Assembly (NCBI GenBank): GCA_021324155.1
Contig: JAJPJQ010000037.1
Location: 100,427-164,426, forward strand
Source of the DNA: Pseudomonadota bacterium
GTDB lineage: Bacteria; Desulfobacterota; Binatia; UBA9968
Direction of reading: 5' to 3'
Length of the DNA stretch: 64,000 nt
The notes beneath the pieces are model-generated. The model was not told the origin of the DNA and did no database searches. It worked only from the letters and a program-made list of their open reading frames with translations. Made by a program: the position numbers and the translations under genes. This document shows, one piece after another, positions 1 through 7,959 of the stretch. Numbering within the stretch: the stretch's first letter is position 1; each line of letters starts with the position of its first letter.

Positions 1-554
1 ATCTGAATGAGGGCGCGGGGATCGCCTTTGGCAAGGGAGGCTTCCAGGTAAGTTATGGCCTGCGTCTGGACTTTCCAAAGGCCGGTTTCATCGAGAGGAG
101 GCAACTGCGTGAGCCGGGCACGGAGCTGGTATAGCTCGGACAGCCACTCAGCCAAGGTTTCCGGCCGCGGGAAACTGAACACTTGTCGGCTGCGCGGCTT
201 GGGATCGAGTCCGTTGGTAAAGAACGTGACGGAGCCGTTTGACTCGAACAAAAACGGAAGCGGACGGCGATGTGCGGGCAAGTTGTCGGGAAGCCCGGAG
301 GCATATTTCGCCGACTGCGCTTCGACTCCTGTAAGTGGCCCCTCGGCCTTTGCTTCGATAGCTCCCGCAGCTTTGCGATCTACGTACAGCAAGTAGTCAG
401 CGAAGCCAAAGCCTGATCTCATTGGAAACTCGCGGACTGCTACTCCACGGCCAGCGGTGAGGTCGATATCTTTGCGATCCTGCACAACCCAGCCCGCGGC
501 AACCAACTTTGCGTCGATGTCCTGACGGGCTTTCTCTTCCGGTTTTTCGGCCAT
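1..554 (-). CDS. hsdR: Type I restriction-modification system endonuclease subunit R (HsdR), N-terminal part, cut by the window edge
   Basis: This ORF is missing from the track because it has no stop inside the window. Translating the reverse complement from the ATG at 554 gives about 184 open codons to the edge. The start (MAEKPEEKARQDIDAKL) and the stretch with GFADYLLYVD followed by GAIEAKAEG match the HSDR_N nuclease domain: D53, E67 and K69 form a PD-(D/E)xK-type site. HsdR is the ATP-dependent translocase and nuclease subunit that works with HsdM and HsdS. The helicase motor must lie to the left of the window. Its partners cannot be seen, so whether the system is complete is unknown. 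Confidence 0.88.
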   Translation of the reverse strand, partial: MAEKPEEKARQDIDAKLVAAGWVVQDRKDIDLTAGRGVAVREFPMRSGFGFADYLLYVDRKAAGAIEAKAEGPLTGVEAQSAKYASGLPDNLPAHRRPLPFLFESNGSVTFFTNGLDPKPRSRQVFSFPRPETLAEWLSELYQLRARLTQLPPLDETGLWKVQTQAITYLEASLAKGDPRALIQ

Positions 555-748
555 AAAAACAGTGAATCTAGTCCATTTTCCCTAGCGCTCGCAAGTCCAA
601 ATCACGGCGATTGGAAGTTACTGAACAAAGGGCGCAGGGGTTCAAGGGCCGTTCGTGCATCGAGAAGAGATCGCGGGCGCGTGGTCATGCCGAATGGACG
701 CGGCGCTCCGCCGGCGCGAAGCGAATCTCGCCGCGAACTGCCCTAGGC

Positions 749-790
749 GACATTTCCATGTTTCCGTAATTGTGGAAACGCGGAAGTATT
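749..790. repeat. Inverted repeat, left copy of a palindromic element
   Basis: Arms ttccNNgtttcc and ggaaacNNggaa flank a short centre (gtttcc...ggaaac at 760-779). The flanks gacatttcca and gaagtatt recur around the palindrome at 1078-1117, so the two are copies of one element. An operator, or an end of a small element, are both possible. Confidence 0.6.
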
Positions 791-876
791 CGCTGCGCTT
801 TTACAGCGAGTCGAGCTCGACCTTTTTTATTCGATCCTGCCGTATTCTTCATGGTTTTTGCGTTATCGAATTTTTT

Positions 877-882
877 TATAAT
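877..882 (+). promoter_or_regulatory. Possible -10 box (TATAAT)
   Basis: A perfect TATAAT follows a run of seven T in an otherwise GC-rich region. The -35 is poor: TTTTTG at 855-860 lies 16 nt upstream. No ORF of credible size follows on this strand, but a hairpin with a T tail lies about 120 nt downstream. The transcript, if real, would be non-coding. Confidence 0.3.
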
Positions 883-888
883 GCTTGA

Positions 889-1019
889 AAATACAGGGGA
901 AATCGGTGGAAACCGGCGAAGAAATGGCAGGAGCGGGCGAAAATCGGGGACGAGCGGCTGAAAACGGCCTACTTTCGAGCAAAAACGGGGTGGGAATGGG
1001 CTAAAATTGGCCCTTTTAC
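889..1019 (+). ncRNA. Candidate small non-coding transcript, or unexplained segment
   Basis: The stretch 555-1064 has no convincing gene. Inside it, 889-1019 runs from just after a TATAAT box to a terminator-like hairpin. It is rich in repeated purine-rich words (gaaaa, cgggg). It is bracketed by the two related palindromes at 749-790 and 1078-1117. It could be a small RNA, the remnant of a small mobile element, or just leader sequence. Evidence is limited to this layout. Confidence 0.2.
998..1017 (+). terminator. Terminator-like hairpin
   Basis: gggc / gccc arms around an AT-rich loop (ctaaaattg), directly followed by tttt. The stem is short, so strength is doubtful. Confidence 0.35.
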
Positions 1020-1077
1020 TCCTAATTCAGCGAGGACCGAAGTATTCTCCCCGCAGTGGCGATTCTACCCATTGAGG

Positions 1078-1117
1078 GACATTTCCACGTTTCGAGAATT
1101 CTCGAAACGTCGAAGTA
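1078..1117. repeat. Perfect 24-bp palindrome, right copy of the palindromic element
   Basis: A perfect palindrome at 1087-1110 (half-site acgtttcgagaa) sits in the same flanks (gacatttcca on the left, gaagtat on the right) as the imperfect copy at 749-790. It lies just beyond the 3' end of the small ORF at 1126-1458. Dyads of this size are typical of dimeric regulator sites, but the bound protein is unknown. Confidence 0.65.
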
Positions 1118-1125
1118 TGATCAGT

Positions 1126-1458
1126 TTACGGAACACGACGTTCCACTTTCTCCCGCTCGACGCAGATGCCCTGGTTGAAGCGCTCGACGGCATCGGCGGC
1201 GCGGCCGATGGCGCTGGCGATCTTGAGCTGCTCGCGGCGCTCTTCGCATTCGGCCTGCGTGTCGGCCTCCGCCGCCTCGGTCCACATGCGCAGCTTGTCG
1301 GCGAGTGAAATGTTGTGCGGCGCGCCGCTCGGCGGCACGAGGAGCACCCAGGCGAGAAGAAGCGAGTAGTGAGCGGTGAATAGTGAGGAGTGAAAGCGCG
1401 TAGAGCATGAGGCGCGGTACGCAAGCCAGTCGCGAGCACGGTCGAAGAATTTAGTCAC
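1126..1458 (-). CDS. Hypothetical protein coupled to the RelE-like ORF
   Basis: 110 codons from a GTG that overlaps the TGA of the frame-restored relE (GTGA), which suggests translational coupling in one small operon. The N-terminal half has a hydrophobic stretch (LLLAWVLLVPP). The DNA beneath it contains low-complexity cactattcaccgctcac words like those found in dispersed repeats. The C-terminal half (ADKLRMWTEAAEADTQAEC) is charged and helical and looks like genuine coding sequence. No family is recognised. The start could lie further in. Confidence 0.4.
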   Translation of the reverse strand: MTKFFDRARDWLAYRASCSTRFHSSLFTAHYSLLLAWVLLVPPSGAPHNISLADKLRMWTEAAEADTQAECEERREQLKIASAIGRAADAVERFNQGICVEREKVERRVP

Positions 1459-1710
1459 CGGTACGCTTCCCGCCGGTGCGCAACGCTGTACACGAATACG
1501 CGCCTCGCTTCATCATCGATCGTGTAGAGGACGCGATAGTCTCCGGCGCGGAACCGATAGCCGTCGCCGCCCTGTAACTTTATACTTCCAGGCGGACGGG
1601 GGTTGTCTTCGAGAGCGAGAATTCTGTTGCTGACGTTTTTTATGAATCTTGGCGGGTAGACGGTCCATCTCCTTTTCCGCGGATCGTTTGATCTCGACGG
1701 TATAGACCAC
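1455..1710 (-). pseudogene. RelE/ParE-family toxin, frameshifted
   Basis: The track shows a 65-aa ORF starting MVYTVEIKRSAEKEMDRLP and then turning into arginine-rich nonsense. Removing one base from the run of six A on the coding strand (after KIHK) restores a full RelE/ParE protein of about 84 residues: NVSNRILALEDNPRPPGSIK, GGDGYRFRAGDYRVLYTIDD, VFVYSVAHRREAYR, then TGA at 1455. Toxins of this family cleave mRNA at the ribosome or poison gyrase. The antitoxin-like gene lies immediately upstream. The shift may be a sequencing error in a homopolymer, a real inactivation or, less likely, slippage. The restored frame is +1, so it is not a classic -1 site. Confidence 0.75.
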
Positions 1711-1711
1711 C

Positions 1712-1915
1712 CTAGACGTTCCGGTTCTTCAGGTATTCGCGAAAGGGGCGCGACGGCTCGTTTCTTCTCTCCTCAATCGTAGCAAGATCGATCAGATCGC
1801 GGCGGAGATTTCTGTCCTTCACGAGGCCGAGCAGGACAGTCTGGCGCTCGCGCTTAGGCAGCGAGCGGATGGCGCTGAGAAGCCCCGCCGCGGATTTCTT
1901 TTCAGGCTTAGCCAA
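1712..1915 (-). CDS. Putative antitoxin of the RelE-like module
   Basis: A 67-residue charged protein (start MAKPEKKSAAGLLSAIRSLP, end REYLKNRNV) directly upstream of relE, with its stop nearly touching the toxin start. Size, order and spacing fit a RelB-type antitoxin that binds the toxin and represses the operon. The sequence itself gives no recognised DNA-binding motif, so the role rests on position. If the toxin is truly broken this gene would be a relic. Confidence 0.55.
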   Translation of the reverse strand: MAKPEKKSAAGLLSAIRSLPKRERQTVLLGLVKDRNLRRDLIDLATIEERRNEPSRPFREYLKNRNV

Positions 1916-1977
1916 AGTATTTACCTCAGATCACCGCCTAGATTATCACCGGCGCGGCAAAAACGCGAATACGACCC

Positions 1978-2400
1978 TCACGCCAGCTCCTTCCGCAGGA
2001 AATACCACTGGTGCTTTCCGGCGACGTCGTCGAGCTCGCCGAAGATGCGGTAGCCGTTCTTCTGGTAGAAGCCGAGCGCCTGGAAGCTGAAGGTGTCGAG
2101 GTGCGCGTGCCTGCAGCCGCGCGTGACGGCTTCGGCTTCCGTCGCGCGCAGGAGGCGCGTGCCCCATCCTTTTCGGCGCTGATCTTCGCGCAGCCAGAGC
2201 GCGCGGATGTTGAGCCAGCCGAACGCGGTCCAGCCGTGCGCGCCGCCGACGACTTCGCGCTCTTCGTTTCTGAGAAAGACGGTGATGAGCCGGCCTTCGA
2301 GGCCGGTTTGCGCGACGTTATATTGGTCGAGCCCGCTCCATATGACGCGCAGGTCGTTTACGGAAGCATTATCCTCGATCGTGATGATCGGCTCGGGCAC
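1978..2400 (-). CDS. GNAT family N-acetyltransferase
   Basis: About 140 residues from a GTG at 2400 (VPEPIITIEDN). The track ORF runs further upstream, but that part is an out-of-frame shadow of the cupin gene. The acetyl-CoA binding motif appears as LREDQRRKGWGTRLL (R-x-x-G-x-G/A), followed by GFYQKNGYRIFGEL, typical of the GNAT C-terminal half. These enzymes transfer acetyl groups to small amines, antibiotics or proteins; the substrate cannot be told. It starts 14 nt after the stop of the cupin gene, so the two are probably co-transcribed. Confidence 0.85.
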   Translation of the reverse strand: MPEPIITIEDNASVNDLRVIWSGLDQYNVAQTGLEGRLITVFLRNEEREVVGGAHGWTAFGWLNIRALWLREDQRRKGWGTRLLRATEAEAVTRGCRHAHLDTFSFQALGFYQKNGYRIFGELDDVAGKHQWYFLRKELA

Positions 2401-2414
2401 GGGCGTAGGCGGAG

Positions 2415-3419
2415 CTAGGACTCCTCTTCCCGGTAAAAGTCCAGCGCCTCCATGAGGGGCCGGTCGTTCATCGAGAAGAGGATCGCGGGCTCGCGCGACG
2501 TATTGCCGTGGCGGTGGGTGGTCCAGAGCGGGACGGTGAAAGAGTCGCCCTGCTTCCAGTCGAAGCGCTCGCCGCCGACGTCGGTGAAGCCGCTGCCGCG
2601 AAACGCGTGGTAGATCGCGGTGCTCGTGTGGCGGTGCGCCCTGGTCGTCTCGCCGGGGCGGAGCATCGAGATCTCGCACGAGAACGTCGGCAGCGTCGGG
2701 CCGCCGGTGAGCGGGTTGACGTAGCGCAGCAGCAGTCCGTCGTGCGGGTCGCCGGGCGTCTCGCCCAGCGCCTTGAGCGCCTTTTCCGTATCCTCCCATT
2801 TGTAGCGGTACGGCGGCGGCTGTTTCGATTTCGAATCCACCCACGCGGGGCGCGCGGCGCCCAATTCGTGGCGCGAGGCTTCGACCGGGCGCGTGTGCGG
2901 CTGCCGGTCGCGAGAAAATATTTCCGCAAAGCCGATTTCCAACAATCCCATGAGCGGCGCCTCGATGCCGTCGAGCCAGATAATCGGCTTGTCGGAGCCG
3001 TTGTAGTGGTCGTGCCAGGTGCGGCTCGGCGTCGTGATGAAGTCGCCCGGCTCCATCGGGAACGGCTCGCCCTCGACGGTCGTCTGCGCGCCGCCGCCCT
3101 GGAGCACGAAGCGGATCGCTCCCATCGTGTGGCGGTGCGCGCGCGCGACCTCGCCCGGCTTGACGAGCTGGACGCCGAGCGCGAGCGTGTGCGTGGTGCG
3201 CACCTTGCCGATGGATTTGAACGCGATGAAGCGCCTAAGCGAATCGTCCATGCCCAGCACGTCGCCGGCCTCCATGAGCGCGCCGTAGACGTCCTCCCAG
3301 CGCCACAGCGTCGGCTGAAACGACGCCTTGGGCTCGAAGCTCTCGCTCCGCGGAATGCCCCAGTAGCCGACGAGGTTCAGCTGGTCGAGCTTTTGATTGA
3401 AGTCGTCGATGCGGCTCAT
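2415..3419 (-). CDS. Gentisate 1,2-dioxygenase-like bicupin
   Basis: 334 residues with two cupin domains. The first carries RAHRHTMGAIRFVLQG (His95, His97) and the second RAHRHTSTAIYHAFRG (His262, His264) with a later TTHRHGN. This layout is that of gentisate and related ring-cleaving dioxygenases, which use Fe(II) to open gentisate or salicylate rings in aromatic degradation. In the known enzymes the N-terminal cupin binds iron; here both histidine sets look intact. No other gentisate pathway gene (maleylpyruvate isomerase or hydrolase) is nearby, so the true substrate is open. The GNAT gene follows closely. Confidence 0.85.
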   Translation of the reverse strand: MSRIDDFNQKLDQLNLVGYWGIPRSESFEPKASFQPTLWRWEDVYGALMEAGDVLGMDDSLRRFIAFKSIGKVRTTHTLALGVQLVKPGEVARAHRHTMGAIRFVLQGGGAQTTVEGEPFPMEPGDFITTPSRTWHDHYNGSDKPIIWLDGIEAPLMGLLEIGFAEIFSRDRQPHTRPVEASRHELGAARPAWVDSKSKQPPPYRYKWEDTEKALKALGETPGDPHDGLLLRYVNPLTGGPTLPTFSCEISMLRPGETTRAHRHTSTAIYHAFRGSGFTDVGGERFDWKQGDSFTVPLWTTHRHGNTSREPAILFSMNDRPLMEALDFYREEES

Positions 3420-3489
3420 GGCTGAGGACTAAAAGAAAGGATCGAGCGTGTCAAGGATAGGTGTGAGGCATGCGGCGCGAAACGCGAGA

Positions 3490-3660
3490 AATTCACCTCC
3501 CCCGGCCCCTCCTTCGTAAGGAGGGGGATCGGAGAAGCGCCCGCGGGCTCCGAAAAGTCTCCCCTTGCGAAGGGGAGATTTAGAGGGGTATTTTTCGAAT
3601 CCCCGCTTCTGTAGAGGCGGTTCGCCCTTCGACAACGCTCAGGACAGGCGAACCGCCCGT
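3490..3660. repeat. Dispersed intergenic repeats (families A and B)
   Basis: The 300-bp gap between the cupin and TenA-like genes is filled with repeats. Family B: tcctTcgtaaggaggggg and ctccccttgcgaaggggag, both short hairpins, with ttagagggg. Family A: cccttcgacaacgctcagg and cgaaccgcc. Related copies lie near 5.5, 17.8, 19.8, 25.4 and 27.4 kb. No gene is seen in this gap. Confidence 0.8.
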
Positions 3661-3720
3661 GCGTGTTCAGATTGTGATAGGGCAGGCGTACCGTGCCCTC
3701 TCCTCGCTGGCGCCTCTCGC

Positions 3721-4431
3721 CTATCCCTGGATCGCTTCCAGGCGCACCGCGAGCGCGCCGCGATAGGCGCGGTCGTAGATGAGCGACAGGCGCGCGCCGT
3801 CGAGCGCGTCGCGGGCGGCCTCGGCCGTCGTCGCGTGGCGCTCGAGCACGGCCTGCATCATATCGGAATGCTCCTCGTCGGCGACGTTGTGCACGTCGTG
3901 GCCGGGCACTTTGCCGATGCGCTCCTTCACCTCCGCCGTGTAGCGCTGGTAGTCGCGCAGCGCCGAGCCGCCGCCGGCGACGATGCGGTTGTTGTTGGCG
4001 CGCTCGAGGACCGCGGAGGCCGAGAACGCCTTGAGCCACGACGAATGCTTGGAGAGATTCACCCACGCGGCGAATGCGGCGCTGCACCCCGCCACCGGCT
4101 CGGTCGCGAGAATCTCGTCGCGCGTCAGTCCGGTCAGCTTGATCGCCTTCTCGATCTCGGCGGTCTGGTGGTCGCCGCCGAAGCGCGCGTCGGAGATGAG
4201 CTCGTCCTGCTCGTGCGCCCACACGAGCTTCTTCACGTCCATCGGCGCGCTGCTCTGCACCGAGCCCCAGCAGTCGCGCCGGTTGACCGTGTAGAAAACG
4301 CGGTGGATCATGAGCACGCCGGCGCGGGCGAGGTTCACGGGGAAGCGGTTGAAGCGGAGAATCTCGGGCGTCGCATAGTGGTCGTTGACGAGAACGTTGA
4401 GCGCTTCGATCAGTTCGTTCGCGTGGATCAT
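3721..4431 (-). CDS. TenA/PqqC-like iron-containing redox enzyme family protein
   Basis: 236 residues from ATG at 4431 (MIHANELIEALNVLVNDHY). The 535-aa track ORF overlapping it is a frame read-through from the next gene. The helical sequence (ARAGVLMIHRVFYTVNRRDC, HDVHNVADEEHSDMMQAVLE) fits the haem-oxygenase-like fold of TenA, PqqC and the CADD-type diiron oxidases. Conserved E and H residues (EEH) could bind metal. It sits 14 nt after a periplasmic-type binding protein gene. Thiaminase II activity is possible but the thiamine-type active-site cysteine was not identified. Confidence 0.7.
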   Translation of the reverse strand: MIHANELIEALNVLVNDHYATPEILRFNRFPVNLARAGVLMIHRVFYTVNRRDCWGSVQSSAPMDVKKLVWAHEQDELISDARFGGDHQTAEIEKAIKLTGLTRDEILATEPVAGCSAAFAAWVNLSKHSSWLKAFSASAVLERANNNRIVAGGGSALRDYQRYTAEVKERIGKVPGHDVHNVADEEHSDMMQAVLERHATTAEAARDALDGARLSLIYDRAYRGALAVRLEAIQG

Positions 4432-4445
4432 AAAAAATTCGTCTC

Positions 4446-5435
4446 CTATTTCTTGTAAAGATTCTGGATGAAGCCGCTCTCCTCCAGCTCGCGCAGCGGC
4501 CGGTCGTCGAGGTAGTCCTGCGGCTTCGCCTGTTTCGCCTTGGCGTTGGTGAGCGCGATCTGGTCGAGGATGTTCTGCGCGCCGGCGGCGGTCGCGTACG
4601 GCGCCGGCTTGAAGACTTTTTTCACCAGCGAGTCGTACATGTTGTCGAGCAGCTCGCGGTCCTGGTTCTTGAGAAACGCCGAGAGGAGCTGCTGCGCCTC
4701 GGCCCGGTTCTTCTCGTTCTTGAGCCAGGCGATCGCTTCCACGTGCGCGCGGAGATAGCCGCGCACGAGCTGCGGATGCGCCTTCGCGTAGCTCTGCGTC
4801 GTCACGGTGCTCAGCTGAAGAAAGTCGATGCCCAAATCCGAGAGGCTCGCGAGCGAGCGCAGCCCCTGCTTGCGCGCGAGCGGCGCGTGCGAGTCGGAGT
4901 TGAGCAGCGCGCCCTGCGCCTGCCCGGCGAGCATGGCGTTCAGGCGCGCAGGGTTGCTGCCGATCTGGAGATAGACGGCGTCGCCGGGGTTGAAGCCCAT
5001 TTTCTTGAGCGCGAGGCGGAGCCCGACGTCGGTCGTGCTGCCGAAGCGGCTGACCGCGAGGCGCTTGCCTTTGAGGTCGTCGACCTTGTGGATCTCCGGC
5101 GTAACGACGAGATCGAAGGAGAGCGCGTTCACCGCGCTCGAGACGATCACGACGTCCGCGCCGCCGACGCCGGCGGCGATCGCCTCGGTGCCGCCGACGT
5201 GGAGAAACGGCGTCTCGCCGGCGATCATCGCGGCGACCGCGCGCGTGCCGCCTTCGATGAAGATGTACGTCGCCTCGATGCCGTTCCTGGCGAGAAAGCC
5301 TTTTTTCTGCGCCACGACCGACGGCCACATGCCGCCGCCGATCGAGCCGTAGCCGACGGCGATCCGGTCGAGCGCGCGCGCCGGCGCGGCGGAAAGGAGG
5401 AAAAATAAAACGGCGGTAAAAATCCCGATGTTCAT
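4446..5435 (-). CDS. ABC transporter substrate-binding protein, NMT1/THI5-like
   Basis: 329 residues with a signal peptide (about 1-21, LLSAAPARA) and then the fold of binding proteins for nitrate, sulfonate, taurine or thiamine precursors: VGYGSIGGGMWPSVVAQKKG, a ligand loop IEGGTRAVAAMIAGE and DDLKGKRLAVSRFGSTTD. No permease or ATPase gene is adjacent, which is common for this expanded family. With the TenA-like gene directly downstream, a pyrimidine or thiamine-related ligand is conceivable, but this is only context. Confidence 0.82.
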   Translation of the reverse strand: MNIGIFTAVLFFLLSAAPARALDRIAVGYGSIGGGMWPSVVAQKKGFLARNGIEATYIFIEGGTRAVAAMIAGETPFLHVGGTEAIAAGVGGADVVIVSSAVNALSFDLVVTPEIHKVDDLKGKRLAVSRFGSTTDVGLRLALKKMGFNPGDAVYLQIGSNPARLNAMLAGQAQGALLNSDSHAPLARKQGLRSLASLSDLGIDFLQLSTVTTQSYAKAHPQLVRGYLRAHVEAIAWLKNEKNRAEAQQLLSAFLKNQDRELLDNMYDSLVKKVFKPAPYATAAGAQNILDQIALTNAKAKQAKPQDYLDDRPLRELEESGFIQNLYKK

Positions 5436-5504
5436 GCGCTTGTTTTATGACGCGCGGAGATCGGAAGTCAAATTTGCAGGCGCGCCGCGCCCTGCTTGCG
5501 ATCT

Positions 5505-5690
5505 CATTCGGAGCCCTTCGGCAAGCTCAGGGCGAACGGAAAAGAATTCTTCCCTCACCCCAGCCCTCTCCCGAAGCGGGCGAGGGAGAAATGGAGTCTC
5601 GTTAACGTCTCGCGCCCGCTGTTTTCTTCCTCCTCTCCCTCGAGGGAGAGGACAGAGATGAGGGCGTTCTCACGAGCCTGTCGAAGCATG
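5505..5690. repeat. Dispersed intergenic repeats
   Basis: The gap holds a family A copy (cccttcggcaagctcagggc) followed by a larger inverted repeat (accccagccctctcccgaag ... ctctccctcgagggagagga) and a partial family A copy in reverse (gagcctgtcgaagcatgaac). No gene is seen here. Confidence 0.75.
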
Positions 5691-5696
5691 AACGCC

Positions 5697-6944
5697 TCAC
5701 GCCTCTTGCCTATCGACTGCTCTGTCCGCGCGGATGACGGTGCGCGCCATCGCCGCGACGATCGCCGTCGCGACGACGCCGCCGAGCACGACCGCCGCGG
5801 TCGCGCCGACGAGTTGGGCGGCGAAGCCGACCCCGGCCTGGCCGAGGAACGGCCCGCCGATAAGGAAGACGAAGGCGACCGCCTGGACGCGGCCGCGGAG
5901 CTCATCGGGCGTGGCGAGCTGGATCACGGTCATGCGCAGCGTCTCGCCGACGGCGTCGAGCATGCCGAGCCCGAAGCAAACCGCGAGCGAGACCGGAAAC
6001 GAGCGCGACAGCGCGAAGGCGACGAGCGCGGCGGCGTAGAGCAGCGTGACCGCGACGATCAGACGCGCCTTGCGCTTGGGGTCACCCAGCGCCATCGCGA
6101 CGCCGGAGCCAGCGAGCGCGCCGATCGCCGGCGCGCCCAGCAGCGCGCCCAGACCAGTAGGACCGACGGCGAGGATATCGCGGGCGAAGATCGGCATGAG
6201 GCCGCGGTAGGCGCCGAAGAAATTTACGCTCGCGTCCATGACGAGCAATCCGAGGACGATGGGCTTTTGCCGGATAAAAGCGAGCCCCTGCATCATGCTC
6301 TTCAGGCCGCGCTCCCGGCTTGGCGCCGGCGCGGCGCGGATTTTGAGCAGCCTCAGGCAGACGATCGCCGCGAGGAACGAGGCGGCGTCGAGATAATAGC
6401 ACCAAACGACGCCGCCGAATGCGATGATCGCGCCGGCGACAAGCGGACCGGCGAGGAAGGCGCTCTGGCGCAGCGTCACGCTGAGCGCGAAGCCGGTCGT
6501 GAGCTGCTCGGGCTTGACCAGGCTCGGGATGAGCGCGTAGCGCGTCGGGTTGTCGAAGCTCATGAGCGCGCTCTCGGCGAAGAGGATCGCGTAGATGTGC
6601 CATACCTGCACCGCGCCGCCGTCGGTGAGCAGCCCGAGCGAGAGCGAGAGGCAGAAGCCAAGCGCCTGGGCCGCGATGAGCAGGCGGCGCCGCTCGACGC
6701 GGTCGGCGAGCCAGCCGCCGGTGAACGCGAAGGCGATCAGCGGGACGGCGCGGAAAAATCCGGTGAGGCCGAGCTGCGCGGCCGAGTCGGTCATCTCGTA
6801 GATCTGCCAAGCGACGGCAACGGTGGTGAGTTGGCTGCCGATCGCGGAGACGAGCAGGCTGAACCAGAACAGCGCGAAATTTTTTTCTGCGAGGACGGTC
6901 CAGGGCCGGACGGGTCGATCGATCTGGGGAGTTTCGGGTTTCAA
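5697..6944 (-). CDS. MFS transporter (EntS/MFS_3-like)
   Basis: 415 residues with about 12 predicted membrane segments, starting with FALFWFSLLVSAIGSQLTTVAVAWQIYEMT and the loop GWLADRVERRRLL (MFS motif A between helices 2 and 3). This subgroup includes the enterobactin exporter EntS and many uncharacterised drug or siderophore exporters. It is a single gene with repeats downstream. Substrate unknown. Confidence 0.88.
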   Translation of the reverse strand: MKPETPQIDRPVRPWTVLAEKNFALFWFSLLVSAIGSQLTTVAVAWQIYEMTDSAAQLGLTGFFRAVPLIAFAFTGGWLADRVERRRLLIAAQALGFCLSLSLGLLTDGGAVQVWHIYAILFAESALMSFDNPTRYALIPSLVKPEQLTTGFALSVTLRQSAFLAGPLVAGAIIAFGGVVWCYYLDAASFLAAIVCLRLLKIRAAPAPSRERGLKSMMQGLAFIRQKPIVLGLLVMDASVNFFGAYRGLMPIFARDILAVGPTGLGALLGAPAIGALAGSGVAMALGDPKRKARLIVAVTLLYAAALVAFALSRSFPVSLAVCFGLGMLDAVGETLRMTVIQLATPDELRGRVQAVAFVFLIGGPFLGQAGVGFAAQLVGATAAVVLGGVVATAIVAAMARTVIRADRAVDRQEA

Positions 6945-7045
6945 GTTTCGGGTTTCGAATAAGATCGCGAAGCTATGATAACGAGCAGCGATACGCCGCC
7001 GATTTTGAGTAGCATAACGAGCGTTTTTACGCTAATGATTCACGC

Positions 7046-7957
7046 ATGCGCATCTGCTCGCTGCTGCCGAGCGCGACGGAGATCGCCTTCGCGCTCGGGC
7101 TCGGCGACGAGGTCGTCGCCGTGACCCACGAGTGCGACTACCCGCCCGAGGCGCGCCAGCGCCGCGTGGTGGTGAAGAGCGCGGTCGATTCGGCCGCCGA
7201 CAGCGCGGCGATCGATCGCGCCGTGCGGGAGCGCGTCCAGGCCGGGCGCGGCCTCTACGCGCTGGACCACCAGGGCTTTCGCGCCGCCCAACCGGATTTC
7301 ATCATCACCCAGGACCTCTGCGAAGTCTGCGCGCTCGATTTGAGCGAAGTCGAGCGCGCCGCCGACGCTTTGCCGCACAAGCCGAAGATCGTTTCGCTCG
7401 CGCCGTCAACGCTCGGCGACGTGCTCGACGACATCGCGCGCGTCGGCGCGGCGGCGGGAAGAGAAGCCGCGGCCGGCGCGCTCGTGTCGGACTTGCGCGC
7501 GCGCATCGAGCGTGTGCGCGAACTAACATCGCGCTCCGATACGCGCCCGCGCGTCGCGTGCGTCGAATGGATCGAGCCGATTTATCCCGCCGGCCATTGG
7601 GTGCCCGAGATGGTCGAGATCGCCGGCGGCATCGACGGCTTGGGCCGTAAGGGCGCGCCGGCAAAACCCGTTCCATGGGAGAACGCCTTGCGCGCGTACG
7701 CGCCGGAAGTCGTCGTGCTCATGCCGTGCGGCTTCGGTCTCGAGCGGGCGGCGGCGGAAGCGCCGGCGCTCGCGCGGCTCGCAGGCTGGCGCGATCTGCC
7801 CGCGGTAAAGGCCGGCCGCGTCTTCGCCGTCAACGGCTCGGCGTATTTCAACCGTCCGGGGCCGCGGCTCGTCGACGGGGTCGAGATTCTCGCCGCGCTC
7901 ATCCATCCGGAAATTTTTCCTCCCGCGGCGTCCGGCGCCGCGCGGCGGCTCGCTTAA
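7046..7957 (+). CDS. Cobalamin-binding protein / BtuF-like substrate-binding protein
   Basis: 303 residues of the BtuF/FepB helical-backbone fold: MRICSLLPSATEIAFALGLG, VTHECDYPPEA, and a C-terminal RVFAVNGSAYFNRPGPRLVD. There is no signal peptide, unlike true periplasmic BtuF. This no-leader subgroup is annotated as cobalamin-binding but its role is not established. The stop is 2 nt from the GTG of the MATE gene, so they form an operon. Confidence 0.8.
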   Translation: MRICSLLPSATEIAFALGLGDEVVAVTHECDYPPEARQRRVVVKSAVDSAADSAAIDRAVRERVQAGRGLYALDHQGFRAAQPDFIITQDLCEVCALDLSEVERAADALPHKPKIVSLAPSTLGDVLDDIARVGAAAGREAAAGALVSDLRARIERVRELTSRSDTRPRVACVEWIEPIYPAGHWVPEMVEIAGGIDGLGRKGAPAKPVPWENALRAYAPEVVVLMPCGFGLERAAAEAPALARLAGWRDLPAVKAGRVFAVNGSAYFNRPGPRLVDGVEILAALIHPEIFPPAASGAARRLA

Positions 7958-7959
7958 CG

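Noticed and set aside
1619-1645. Programmed -1 frameshift in relE
   Set aside because: The A6C run looks like a slippery site, but the frame needed to restore the protein is +1 relative to the reading frame, so classic -1 slippage would not help.
3490-3660. CRISPR array from repeated hairpins
   Set aside because: Repeats are not evenly spaced, have no unique spacers of constant size, and recur as scattered single copies.
5496-6962. 488-aa plus-strand ORF
   Set aside because: Antisense shadow of the MFS gene; charged low-complexity translation.
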